DNA from: an uncultured Clostridia bacterium
GTDB taxonomy: Bacteria > Bacillota > Clostridia > Oscillospirales > CAG-272
Direction: 5' to 3'
DNA length: 11,890 nt
Assembly (NCBI GenBank): GCA_946618395.1
Contig: CAMOLD010000031.1
Location: 1 to 11,890 of the forward strand
Below are positions 1 to 6,694 of the stretch, piece by piece. Position numbers and translations under genes: made by a program. Numbering within the stretch: the first letter of the stretch is position 1; each line of letters begins with the position of its first letter. The notes below the pieces were generated by a model. It was given only the letters and a program-made list of their open reading frames with translations. It searched no databases and had not been told where the DNA came from.

Positions 1-9
1 TTGCAAAAA

Positions 10-18
10 TGGTATAAT
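10..18 (+). promoter_or_regulatory. Extended -10 promoter element of the first gene
   Basis: TGGTATAAT is a perfect extended -10 (TGnTATAAT) about 40 bases before the start codon at 57. The matching -35 would lie upstream of the window edge, so the promoter is only partly visible. The leader then holds a small inverted repeat, GGGAA (21-25) and TTCCC (32-36), and a strong GGAAGGAG ribosome binding site at 37-44, about 12 bases before the ATG. The same nonamer recurs in two other promoters of this window. Confidence 0.6.
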
Positions 19-56
19 AAGGGAAATTCGATTCCCGGAAGGAGCTTTTAGCTGCA

Positions 57-848
57 ATGAAAGACTTTTTTGCCTATTTTTTTGGAAAAGGCGACAACGT
101 TGAGTTCAAAAACTTTACCTTTGCCCATTTTTTGCCGATCCTTTTGATGATTGGCATCATCGTTCTGACCTATGTTTACCGCGACAAGCTCCGGAATTTT
201 AAGCACGAGAAAACAATCCGGCTTGCGTTTGCTTTTGTGATGATCATTACCGAAATGTCCTATTTCTGGCGGCTGGTGGGCGTTCCCTCGCTGGGCGCAA
301 ACCCGGAGGACCATTTGCCGATCACCCTTTGCGGTTGGGGCGTGATTTTTGCAAGCTATATGCTGGTGACGAAGAACCAAACCCTTTTTGACATTCCCTA
401 CTTTTGGCTGTTCAGCGGGACGATTTTTGCCCTTGTTACCCCGACCGTCATCACCTACACCGGCCCCACCCGCTTCCGCTATTACCAATTCTGGTTGGAG
501 CACACCACCGGATACATCGCCGTTTTTTATATGATTTTTGTGCACCGTATGCGCCCGAACTGGAAATCGGTCATCAAGGCGTATGTCGCCACGGCGGTGA
601 TGGCTGTGATTGCGTTTATTGCCAATGAACTCATCGGCGGTGACGCAAACTACCTTTACATGGCGCGCCCCGAGGAAACCAAATCCATTTTGGATTTCCT
701 GCCCGCCAACTACGCGGTCCGGGTGCTGTTTATGGCGTCGGTGGTAACGTTGCTCTTCTTCCTTTCCTACCTGCCCTGGCTCATCAAGGATAGAAAAGCA
801 AAAAAGCTTGCGGCTGCCGGGCAGGAAGAAACCGCCGGCAAAATTTGA
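57..848 (+). CDS. TP0381/YwaF-family (TIGR02206-like) integral membrane protein
   Basis: A 263-aa polytopic membrane protein without a signal peptide, with about seven hydrophobic segments (near residues 22-40, 55-72, 88-104, 112-133, 150-165, 172-192 and 220-243) and a charged Lys-rich C-terminal tail. Length and motifs fit the TP0381/YwaF family: His24 at the start of the first membrane segment, LPITLCGW at 87-94 with Cys92, YQFWLEH at 143-149 with His149, and NYLYM at 198-202. The physiological role of the bacterial family is not established. From memory, vertebrate TMEM164 is related and has been reported as a Cys/His-dependent phospholipid acyltransferase, so a lipid acyl-transfer role is possible but inferred. 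The gene has its own extended -10 promoter and ends before a hairpin, so it appears monocistronic. A diverged paralogue lies at 3124-3966. Confidence 0.85.
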   Translation: MKDFFAYFFGKGDNVEFKNFTFAHFLPILLMIGIIVLTYVYRDKLRNFKHEKTIRLAFAFVMIITEMSYFWRLVGVPSLGANPEDHLPITLCGWGVIFASYMLVTKNQTLFDIPYFWLFSGTIFALVTPTVITYTGPTRFRYYQFWLEHTTGYIAVFYMIFVHRMRPNWKSVIKAYVATAVMAVIAFIANELIGGDANYLYMARPEETKSILDFLPANYAVRVLFMASVVTLLFFLSYLPWLIKDRKAKKLAAAGQEETAGKI

Positions 849-876
849 CTGAAAATTGACATTGCGTTTTTTGAAC

Positions 877-911
877 AAAGGAAGGGATGCCAAAACGGCA
901 TCCCTTCCTTT
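877..911 (+). terminator. Hairpin terminator between convergent genes
   Basis: A perfect 15-bp inverted repeat, AAAGGAAGGGATGCC at 877-891 and its complement at 897-911, encloses an AAAAC loop. The right arm runs into TTTTG, giving a short U-tract for transcripts of the gene ending at 848. It could also block transcription from the opposite gene ending at 926, but that side lacks an immediate U-run. Confidence 0.75.
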
Positions 912-925
912 TGCTCAAAGCAGGC

Positions 926-2212
926 TTATTCCTCAATTTTTACCGGTTTGCCGGTGCGCATGGATTCATCGGCGGCGTAAACCATCAAATGGCTGTTGAT
1001 GGAATCGTCGATGGCTGTGCAGGAGATGGAACGCGGCTCGCCGCGCATCAGGTTGCAGAAGTCATAGACCAACCGCTTGTCGCCGCCAAAGTGACCGCCG
1101 GTCTCGCCTTCCCGCTCCAAGAAGTTGATGGTCTCTTCGGTATAGTAGGAATCCTTCGGGTTATATTTGCGCAGGCGCAGGCTTTCATCCGGGTTGCCCT
1201 CAATTTCGCCCTCGCTGCCAACAATCCAAATGCGGCGTCCGGGTTTCATGACGCCCAGGATGACGGTATGGGAAGCGGTGGAGCCGTTGGCAAACTTGAC
1301 GGTGAGCACCTGGTGGTCAACGATGTCGCCGCCCGCCTTATAGATGCAAACGCCGTGGGGGTTGTAGGTTTTCAGCGATTCCTCGCGCTCCTGTTGGGAA
1401 ACGTCCTCGTAGTTCTTGCCGGTGCACTGCCAGGGATACCAGGGCATAATGCAGTTGTCCAGATACATGGACTGCACGTCGTAAATGCACTTTTCGCGAA
1501 TCTCCTTGGGGCAATCGACCAGGCAACGCGTTCCGGCGCCCTTGGGCGCGTTTTCGGGATTGAAATGATTCCTTCCGCCGTAGCTGGAAACCACTTCCGG
1601 CACGGTGGAGTTGTTCAGCCAGCAAAGCAGGTCGGTATCATGGCAGCATTTTGCCAGCAGAAGCGAGGAGCCGCACTCTTTCTCGCTCTTCCACTTGCCG
1701 CGGATGTAGGAATAGGAGGAATGCGTTGCGCCGACGCGCTCGCTGGTCTCGATGTTTTGAATCTCACCGATGACGCCGCTCATCAAAAGCTCCTTGATTT
1801 TGAGGTAGAACGGCGCGTAGCGGAGGACATGGCAGGTCATCAGCTTGCAGCCGTTCTCGTCGGCGGTCTTTTTGAGCAGGAGCAGGTCCTTTTTATTGTT
1901 GGTCAGCGGTTTTTCCAGGAGCATATCGTAGCCCTGCTTTAAAAACGGCAGCGCCGTTTGCAGATGGAGCTGATCCATGGTGCCGTTGATGACGCAGTCG
2001 CCGATTTTGCCGAGCGCCAAAACATCTTTCATGTCGGTAAAGCACATCTTTTCGGGCACGCCGAATTGGTCTCGCATCAGTTTGAGGCGGACAGGATCGG
2101 GATCCACCGCCGCAACGACCTCCATTGCGTTCAACGAGTGAACGCCCTCGCGCACGTAAACCCACGCACGGTCACCGCAGCCAACCACAACTACTTTGAT
2201 TTTCTTTTCCAT
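926..2212 (-). CDS. Gfo/Idh/MocA family NAD(P)-dependent oxidoreductase
   Basis: A 428-aa cytoplasmic sugar or cyclitol dehydrogenase-type protein. The N-terminal Rossmann fold starts at residue 5 with the glycine-rich turn VVGCGDRAW (9-17) and an acidic strand end at AAVDPD (34-39). The family signature LLEKPLT is at 98-104 and HVLRY at 128-132. The likely catalytic segment is KCCHDTDLLCWL (188-199), with His191 and Asp192 in the usual Hx2xD context. The C-terminal half carries the substrate-binding sheet. An insertion at 226-263 contains Cys230, Cys234, Cys242, Cys254 and Cys263, a feature I associate with a Firmicute subgroup of this family. The substrate cannot be told from sequence. The start at 2212 is supported by AAGGGGA about 12 bases upstream and a promoter at 2270-2298. 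The gene is monocistronic as far as visible. Confidence 0.9.
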   Translation of the reverse strand: MEKKIKVVVVGCGDRAWVYVREGVHSLNAMEVVAAVDPDPVRLKLMRDQFGVPEKMCFTDMKDVLALGKIGDCVINGTMDQLHLQTALPFLKQGYDMLLEKPLTNNKKDLLLLKKTADENGCKLMTCHVLRYAPFYLKIKELLMSGVIGEIQNIETSERVGATHSSYSYIRGKWKSEKECGSSLLLAKCCHDTDLLCWLNNSTVPEVVSSYGGRNHFNPENAPKGAGTRCLVDCPKEIREKCIYDVQSMYLDNCIMPWYPWQCTGKNYEDVSQQEREESLKTYNPHGVCIYKAGGDIVDHQVLTVKFANGSTASHTVILGVMKPGRRIWIVGSEGEIEGNPDESLRLRKYNPKDSYYTEETINFLEREGETGGHFGGDKRLVYDFCNLMRGEPRSISCTAIDDSINSHLMVYAADESMRTGKPVKIEE

Positions 2213-2269
2213 TTTTCGTTTTTCCCCTTTTTCGTTTTTCTTCCAAAGTGAAAACGGAAGTTCAGTTTT

Positions 2270-2298
2270 ATTTTATCATAGTAATATTTTCTTTTCAA
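2270..2298 (-). promoter_or_regulatory. Promoter of the Gfo/Idh/MocA gene
   Basis: On the minus strand, TTGAAA (2293-2298) and TAAAAT (2270-2275) are separated by exactly 17 bases. TGA precedes the -10, giving an extended -10 element. It is back to back with the promoter of the PAP2 gene; the two -35 boxes lie 47 bases apart in a 190-base intergenic region. Confidence 0.65.
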
Positions 2299-2345
2299 TG
2301 ACATATTTCGGCGCATTTTGGAAACGATTTTGACATAAAGACCGA

Positions 2346-2374
2346 TTGACAAATCCGCCGCTTTGTGGTAGAAT
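2346..2374 (+). promoter_or_regulatory. Promoter of the PAP2 phosphatase gene
   Basis: A consensus -35 TTGACA (2346-2351) and a -10 TAGAAT (2369-2374, preceded by TGG) have a 17-base spacer. Transcription should begin near 2381, leaving a leader of only about 20 bases that still includes the AGAGGT ribosome binding site (2390-2395). A second TTGACA at 2330-2335 has no matching -10 at normal spacing. Confidence 0.75.
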
Positions 2375-2402
2375 GGAAGCATGAAAAAAGAGGTATAAAA
2401 AC

Positions 2403-3086
2403 ATGGAACACAGAAAAAAAACAATTTTTGCCCTTGCTTTGGGAATTGCGTTTTCCCTTCTCTTTCTCCTTTTGATTGTCCTGTTGCGGACGGTGGACGT
2501 TGCCGCCATTGGTCCGGGGGGAACGAAGGTCGGGCTTTCGCGCCTCAACGGCGCATTCCGGAACTGGCTGGGATACGGCGAAGGGTTTAACAATGCTTTG
2601 TATCAAATTGCAAAATGGTTTGGCCTTTTGGCGCTTGCCCTGGTTGCCGGTCTTGCCCTGATGGGCATTTGGCAATGGGTGCGCCGCAAGAGCATTTGGA
2701 AGGTGGACAAGCTCCTGCTTGCCACCGGCGTTCTCTATTTGGTTGTGGGCGCGCTTTACCTGTTCTTTGAGCTGGTCGTCGTCAACTGCCGGCCGGTGCT
2801 GATGGCGGGAGAAACACTCCCCGAGGCATCCTTCCCCTCCTCGCATACCGTGCTTGCCTGCACCGTTTTTGGAAGCGCATTCTGGCTGATTGCCAACTAT
2901 TTGCGTGGCGTTTGGCGGATTCTTTCCTCCATTGCCTGCGGCACGTTTCTTGCCGCCATTGTGCTGGGGCGCGCGTTTTCCGGCGTGCATTGGCTGACCG
3001 ATATTCTTGGCGGTCTTTTCCTCTCGGCGGCGCTGCTTTGCTGGTTCTGGTTTGCCAATTTGCGGCTTTTGGGGAAAGAAAAATAA
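2403..3086 (+). CDS. PAP2-family integral membrane phosphatase
   Basis: A 227-aa membrane protein with about six hydrophobic segments (near residues 8-28, 70-90, 104-125, 150-166, 173-189 and 200-217). The type 2 phosphatidic acid phosphatase signature is clear: VNCRP (127-131) for the first motif, FPSSHT (144-149) with catalytic-type His148, and GRAFSGVHWLTD (189-200) giving Arg190-x5-His196. These residues form the extracytoplasmic active site that hydrolyses phosphate or pyrophosphate monoesters of lipids (phosphatidate, undecaprenyl pyrophosphate, PG-phosphate). The substrate is undetermined. The Lys that usually precedes the first motif (Kx6RP) is Glu123 here. The start is fixed by AGAGGT eight bases upstream and a consensus promoter. 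The gene is monocistronic and ends in a hairpin shared with the convergent neighbour. Confidence 0.9.
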   Translation: MEHRKKTIFALALGIAFSLLFLLLIVLLRTVDVAAIGPGGTKVGLSRLNGAFRNWLGYGEGFNNALYQIAKWFGLLALALVAGLALMGIWQWVRRKSIWKVDKLLLATGVLYLVVGALYLFFELVVVNCRPVLMAGETLPEASFPSSHTVLACTVFGSAFWLIANYLRGVWRILSSIACGTFLAAIVLGRAFSGVHWLTDILGGLFLSAALLCWFWFANLRLLGKEK

Positions 3087-3096
3087 ACAACAGAAA

Positions 3097-3125
3097 AGCG
3101 GGACGATCATCGTCCCGCTGTTTTT
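3097..3125. terminator. Bidirectional hairpin terminator
   Basis: AGCGGGACGA (3097-3106) and TCGTCCCGCT (3110-3119) form a perfect 10-bp GC-rich stem with a three-base loop. It is flanked by AAAA on the left and G plus TTTTT on the right, so it can end transcripts from both the PAP2 gene (+, stop at 3086) and the convergent gene (-, stop at 3124). The minus-strand stop codon lies in the right-hand T-run. Confidence 0.85.
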
Positions 3126-3966
3126 ATGCTTTTTTCTTTTTCTCTGCCAAATGTTCCGCCAGTTTGAATGCGCCGAACAGCACACCGAACACGGCAAACG
3201 CCACCAGCGAGAACGCCAGCAAATACAGAAAGAGGAATACCGGATACGGAATTTTGGCAAGGAACTCAAACCCCCAATGCAAAACGGTGATAAAGGGAAT
3301 GTCGCCCGGATAGCGCCAGCTGATGAAAAACATGTTGAAGGTATAGTCGCTGCCAATCCACATGGGCACAAAACTATCCAGCAAAACGGCAACCAGCACC
3401 AAAACGCCAAATACCGGCAAAGCGGCGAGATACCACTTGACGTTGAACCGGCGGCGGTTATAAACAGCAATGTAAATGCCGAAAACCAACTGCAACCCGT
3501 GGTGCACCATGGTTTGAATGCTATGCCCGATGTGGACCGAGAACACCGTTTCCGGGAACAGATAAACGGCAATTCCGGCAAGCAGAACAAACGTGCTCAT
3601 AAACGCCATGCAGGCGTCGCGCAGCTTTCCGGGTTTGCAAAAAATGATGAAGGGCAGAACGTAAAGCGGCGTAGAGCAAAATTGATACGGAAAACTGCCC
3701 CAGTGATATTCCCAATAGTAGTTTCCCGGCACGCCGTGAACGCTGACAAACACCACCTGCTTATAAATTTCCAGCACCACAATCAAAACCCAGCCGATCA
3801 GCAAAATCCGGCGGAAGGTTTTTTCCTTGCAATCGCGGAACCTGACGCACAAAAAAATTGTGACGGCGGCAACAACGGCAATGGAAAACCAATGGAACCA
3901 GCCGTAGGGCGTTGGCTCCTGCATTTTCCATTGCAGAAATTCTATCAAATCGTTAAAAGTGTTCAT
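3124..3966 (-). CDS. Diverged TP0381/YwaF-like integral membrane protein
   Basis: A 280-aa polytopic membrane protein with a basic KKKKA C-terminus. The layout of motifs parallels the protein at 57-848: a His near the first membrane segment (His25 in GWFHWF), a loop-to-membrane segment FPYQFCSTP (92-100) with Cys97 matching LPITLCGW, TMVHHGLQL (152-160) with His155/His156 matching FWLEH, and NMFFISWRYP (211-220) matching NYLYMARPEE. I therefore read it as a distant paralogue within the TP0381/YwaF superfamily; overall identity is low and this rests on aligning motifs by eye. Function is unknown. The upstream leader holds GAAGAGGA about 12 bases before the ATG and a stronger AAAGGAG about 27 bases before it, the latter within a potential TCCTTT/AAAGGA hairpin, so translation start efficiency may be modulated. 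The gene is monocistronic and divergent from 4197. Confidence 0.75.
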   Translation of the reverse strand: MNTFNDLIEFLQWKMQEPTPYGWFHWFSIAVVAAVTIFLCVRFRDCKEKTFRRILLIGWVLIVVLEIYKQVVFVSVHGVPGNYYWEYHWGSFPYQFCSTPLYVLPFIIFCKPGKLRDACMAFMSTFVLLAGIAVYLFPETVFSVHIGHSIQTMVHHGLQLVFGIYIAVYNRRRFNVKWYLAALPVFGVLVLVAVLLDSFVPMWIGSDYTFNMFFISWRYPGDIPFITVLHWGFEFLAKIPYPVFLFLYLLAFSLVAFAVFGVLFGAFKLAEHLAEKKKKA

Positions 3967-4052
3967 GCTTCAAAAAAATCCTCTTCTTGGGTTCTCCTTT
4001 GATCGGACAAAAGGACAATCGGGGAGATTGATTTTCTTTGTTGATATTGTTC

Positions 4053-4061
4053 ATTATACCA
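4053..4061 (-). promoter_or_regulatory. Extended -10 promoter of the 3966 gene
   Basis: On the minus strand, TGGTATAAT (4053-4061) is a perfect extended -10 preceded by ATA. No good -35 is visible at 17-18 bases, as is usual when an extended -10 is present. The same ATATGGTATAAT core is used by the divergent promoter about 95 bases away. Confidence 0.55.
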
Positions 4062-4130
4062 TATTTTCGCGCATTTTTGTAAAAAAACCAAAAAAAAGTA
4101 GAATTGCACCGATTTCGTGCTTCTCTTCTC

Positions 4131-4159
4131 TTGCTTTTTTGCTTATGATATGGTATAAT
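4131..4159 (+). promoter_or_regulatory. Promoter of the small protein and isomerase operon
   Basis: TATAAT (4154-4159) is preceded by TGG, giving a perfect extended -10. A weak TTGCTT -35 (4131-4136) sits at exactly 17 bases. Transcription should start near 4166, leaving a leader of about 30 bases before the ATG at 4197. Confidence 0.6.
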
Positions 4160-4196
4160 CTCCATTGGAAACCATGATTTCGGAAAGGCGATTTTT

Positions 4197-4385
4197 ATGA
4201 ACATTTCTTCCGAATGCGAGCATCAAAACAAGCAACGGGAGCTTTTTCTGCGCCAAAAGGAACTGCTCTTTACTTTTTTGGAAAAAGGCGCCATCTCGCA
4301 GGCACAGTTTGAGAAGAGTTTTGGCGATCTCTGCCGGAAAATGGGATTCCCGGAAGAATGCGACCGAAAGGATGAACAACTATGA
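4197..4385 (+). CDS. Small SHOCT-like protein
   Basis: A 62-aa hydrophilic protein with no membrane segment. Residues 14-52 form a helical unit of the SHOCT type: a Leu-rich helix, then FLEKGAISQAQFEKS (27-41), then DLCRKMGF (44-51). In such modules a glycine-x-isoleucine turn is followed by a helix bearing Phe or Tyr. Three Cys (7, 47, 56) do not form an obvious metal site. Expression is supported by an extended -10 promoter, AAAGG upstream of the ATG, and an ATGA overlap of four bases with the next gene, which indicates translational coupling. Function is unknown; it could help oligomerise or regulate the downstream enzyme, or serve mainly as a translated leader. Confidence 0.75.
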   Translation: MNISSECEHQNKQRELFLRQKELLFTFLEKGAISQAQFEKSFGDLCRKMGFPEECDRKDEQL

Positions 4386-5179
4386 AACGAAAACTTGGCG
4401 TTGTTGCCAACTGCCTGAAAGAAAAAACCGAACTGGAAGCGCTGGATTTGATTGCAGACGCCGGATTCCGGGCTGTTTTTTCCGAGTCCAACGACCCTGC
4501 CACCGTTTTGGCCCTGCGCGAAAAATGCGACAAACTGGGAATCTCGCTCGATTTTCTGCACGCGCCTTTTCGCGGCATCAACGATTTTTGGCTGCCGGGC
4601 GACGCCTATAACGCTTTGCGCCGCGGAATTGAAGCCAGCATTGATAGCGCGGCAGGTGCCGGCGTGCCAATGGTAGTCTGCCATGTTTCCTCCGGCTGGT
4701 GGCCGCCGCAAATGTGCCAGGCCGGGTTGGACCATTTTGACGCCCTGGTAGAATATGCAGGGCGCAAAAAGGTGACCATCGCCTTTGAAAACCTGCGCAA
4801 GGTCGGCAATCTTGCCGCCCTGATGGATCGCTACGAGAAAAATCCGGGCGTGGGCTTTTGCTACGACATCGGGCACGAGCATTGCTACACCCGCACCGTT
4901 CACTACATGGACCTTTACGCCGACCGCCTGCTTTGCACCCACATTCACGATAACCACGGGCGCGAAAAGGACGACTGGAGCGACCCCGACGAACACCTGC
5001 TCCCCTTTGACGGAAACATTGACTATACCGACATCATGCGCCGCCTGAACGACGCCGACTTTGCCGGAACATTGATGTTGGAAATATACGATCATACCCA
5101 CCCGGACTACCGCAAAATGGGCAACGAGGCATTTTTGAAGACTGCTTTTGAACGCATTGAGCGCATTTCCAAACTGTAA
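4382..5179 (+). CDS. Sugar phosphate isomerase/epimerase-family TIM barrel protein
   Basis: A 265-aa cytoplasmic protein of the xylose isomerase-like / AP endonuclease 2 TIM barrel superfamily, of usual length. The divalent-metal site can be followed along the barrel: Glu136 in IAFEN (133-137), Asp162 and His165 in CYDIGH (160-165), His188 in THIHDN (186-191), and Glu234 in LMLEIYD (231-237). HLLPFDGNIDY (205-215) is the typical loop before the last strands. Such enzymes isomerise or epimerise keto-sugars, inositol derivatives or hydroxypyruvate-like compounds. Which one cannot be told. The ATG overlaps the stop of the upstream small gene (ATGA) and AAAGGA lies about ten bases upstream. It is followed closely by a strong terminator. 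A Gfo/Idh/MocA dehydrogenase, a common partner family in sugar catabolism, lies 2 kb away in another transcription unit. Confidence 0.88.
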   Translation: MKRKLGVVANCLKEKTELEALDLIADAGFRAVFSESNDPATVLALREKCDKLGISLDFLHAPFRGINDFWLPGDAYNALRRGIEASIDSAAGAGVPMVVCHVSSGWWPPQMCQAGLDHFDALVEYAGRKKVTIAFENLRKVGNLAALMDRYEKNPGVGFCYDIGHEHCYTRTVHYMDLYADRLLCTHIHDNHGREKDDWSDPDEHLLPFDGNIDYTDIMRRLNDADFAGTLMLEIYDHTHPDYRKMGNEAFLKTAFERIERISKL

Positions 5180-5185
5180 TAAAAA

Positions 5186-5220
5186 ACCGCCGCGAAGCAA
5201 ATCTTCGCGGCGGTCTTTTC
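5186..5220. terminator. Bidirectional terminator
   Basis: ACCGCCGCGAAG (5186-5197) and CTTCGCGGCGGT (5203-5214) form a perfect 12-bp GC-rich stem with a CAAAT loop. It is flanked by AAAAA on the left and CTTTTCTTTTTT on the right, so it serves both the isomerase gene (+, stop at 5179) and the permease gene (-, stop at 5225). Confidence 0.92.
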
Positions 5221-5224
5221 TTTT

Positions 5225-6679
5225 TTAATATTTGATGCCGACGGCAAGCAGGATAAAGCCGATGACCAGCGCAAAATTGGCAAGGAAGAGCCACCAGCTC
5301 TTTTTCAGCCATTTGAAGTAGTCCATTTCAATCATGGAGAGCGAAAGGAGCAACACCGGCGAGGTTGGGAACAGGACGTTGGTGTAGCCGTCCGCAAAGG
5401 TGTAAAGCAAGACGAGCATTTCTTTGCTGAGACCCACATTTGCCACCGCCAACAGCCCCATGACCATGATCGCTTTTGCCGTGGAAGACGAGATGAAGAA
5501 CTCCAACATTAAAACGATCAGGTAAATGATGAGCGCAACGGCAATCGGGCTTTTGCCTTCCGCCACCGTGTTGATCCAATGCACAATGGTCGGGAAAACA
5601 GAACCCTCGGCAAGCACATACTTGACCGATGCGGCAAAGCCGATGATGGCAATGGTCGGCAACGCCGCCAAAAAGCCCTTGCCAAAGCTGGCAAACACCT
5701 TTTTGGGTGCTTTGGAGACCAGCATTCCCGCGCCGATGCCGAAGAACAGGAAATAGGCAATCAAAGCAGGAACGGTATAATCGCGCACCGCCGAAATGGA
5801 GGAGCAAAGAATAATCAGCCCCAATGCCGCCGAAAGGAAGACGGCATAAACAATGCGCGTCCGCTTTTCGCGCGCGGGGTCGGCATCGGCATTCGCTTCC
5901 CCGTTCATTTGCTCGCGCAGGGTTTGGTCATGCGTAAAGGTATAGCTCTTTTCGGGAGTCTTCTCGATCCGGCGCAGGTAAACGAACAAAAACGCCAGAA
6001 ACAAGAGGAACATGACAACAAATACAATCAGGCGGAACCAGATTTTTGCCATGGGGTTGACGCCGATGATCTCGGAAGCGAGCAACACCGTAAACGGGTT
6101 GGTCACCGCGCCGGCAAACCCGAAGCCGCAGGCAAGAATGCAACAAAGGAAGCCGGTAAAGGAATCGAACCCCAACGAAAGGCAAAGCACCGCAACAATA
6201 GGCAGCATGGTGAGCATTTCCTCAAACAGCCCCAAAAACGAGCCGAAGCAATAGAAGATAAAGGAAATGATGACCAGCAACAGCGTCCGATTGTTTTTGA
6301 ACTTTTCGGAAACGCCGCCGATGAGCGAACGGACGCCGCCAACGTCGTTCATGACCTGGAAGGCCGCCGAAATGACGAACAAGAAGAGCGAAAGCATCAA
6401 AAGAGAAAGTCCGTCTCTCGAAGCGAATACCAAAATCGGCGCAAAAATGGCTTTGACCGGATGAACACCGGGAAGGTCTTTTTTCTCGTTGTAAACCGAG
6501 TAGTCCTCGGTTTCTTTGCCGTCCACCATTTTCGTTCCGAATTCGCCGCGCGGAATGATGTAGGTCAGGATTGCCGAGATCAACAGCATGGCGGCAAGCA
6601 GGCAAAGCACTTGGATAAAGGTCTTTTTGGAAATGTTGATCAGCGCCTTTTTCTTTTTGGGCATTGCGGTTTCTTGCAT
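5225..6679 (-). CDS. YfcC-family (ion transporter superfamily) permease
   Basis: A 484-aa inner-membrane transporter with about 11-12 hydrophobic segments, matching the YfcC / C4-dicarboxylate anaerobic carrier family in length and pattern. The N-terminus has a basic start, one membrane segment and TYIIPRGEFG (39-48), characteristic of the family. Two repeated hairpin regions are visible: FEEMLTMLP (152-160) with GAVTNPFTV (190-198) in the first half, and SSSTAKAIMVM (397-407) with FADGYTNVLFPTSP (428-441) in the second half. A charged cytoplasmic loop lies at 236-274. Substrates of this family are mostly unproven; basic amino acids, peptides or dicarboxylates are candidates. The start at 6679 is chosen because AAGGAGAA lies at good spacing; Met6 has no such site. 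Only 15 bases separate it from the upstream fusion gene, so both share the promoter near 8637. A strong terminator follows. Confidence 0.88.
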   Translation of the reverse strand: MQETAMPKKKKALINISKKTFIQVLCLLAAMLLISAILTYIIPRGEFGTKMVDGKETEDYSVYNEKKDLPGVHPVKAIFAPILVFASRDGLSLLMLSLFLFVISAAFQVMNDVGGVRSLIGGVSEKFKNNRTLLLVIISFIFYCFGSFLGLFEEMLTMLPIVAVLCLSLGFDSFTGFLCCILACGFGFAGAVTNPFTVLLASEIIGVNPMAKIWFRLIVFVVMFLLFLAFLFVYLRRIEKTPEKSYTFTHDQTLREQMNGEANADADPAREKRTRIVYAVFLSAALGLIILCSSISAVRDYTVPALIAYFLFFGIGAGMLVSKAPKKVFASFGKGFLAALPTIAIIGFAASVKYVLAEGSVFPTIVHWINTVAEGKSPIAVALIIYLIVLMLEFFISSSTAKAIMVMGLLAVANVGLSKEMLVLLYTFADGYTNVLFPTSPVLLLSLSMIEMDYFKWLKKSWWLFLANFALVIGFILLAVGIKY

Positions 6680-6694
6680 AAACGTTCTCCTTTT

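Noticed and set aside
48..893. 281-codon minus-strand frame opposite the first gene
   Set aside because: It covers the promoter-proximal leader and terminator of the real gene and has a basic, non-membrane composition without motifs.
887..1942. 351-codon open frame on the plus strand
   Set aside because: It is antisense to the Gfo/Idh/MocA gene and begins inside the terminator hairpin. No promoter or ribosome binding site fits.
2381..2398. Five-codon frame (MKKEV) before the PAP2 gene as a leader peptide
   Set aside because: Its ATG coincides with the predicted transcription start, so it would have no ribosome binding site, and it contains the binding site of the real gene.
2295..4002. Long frames antisense to the PAP2 and second YwaF-like genes
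   Set aside because: They read through promoters and the shared terminator. The true genes have motifs, promoters and ribosome binding sites.
4223..5200. 325-codon open frame on the minus strand
   Set aside because: It is antisense to the isomerase and the small gene, extends across the terminator stem, and shows no family motif.
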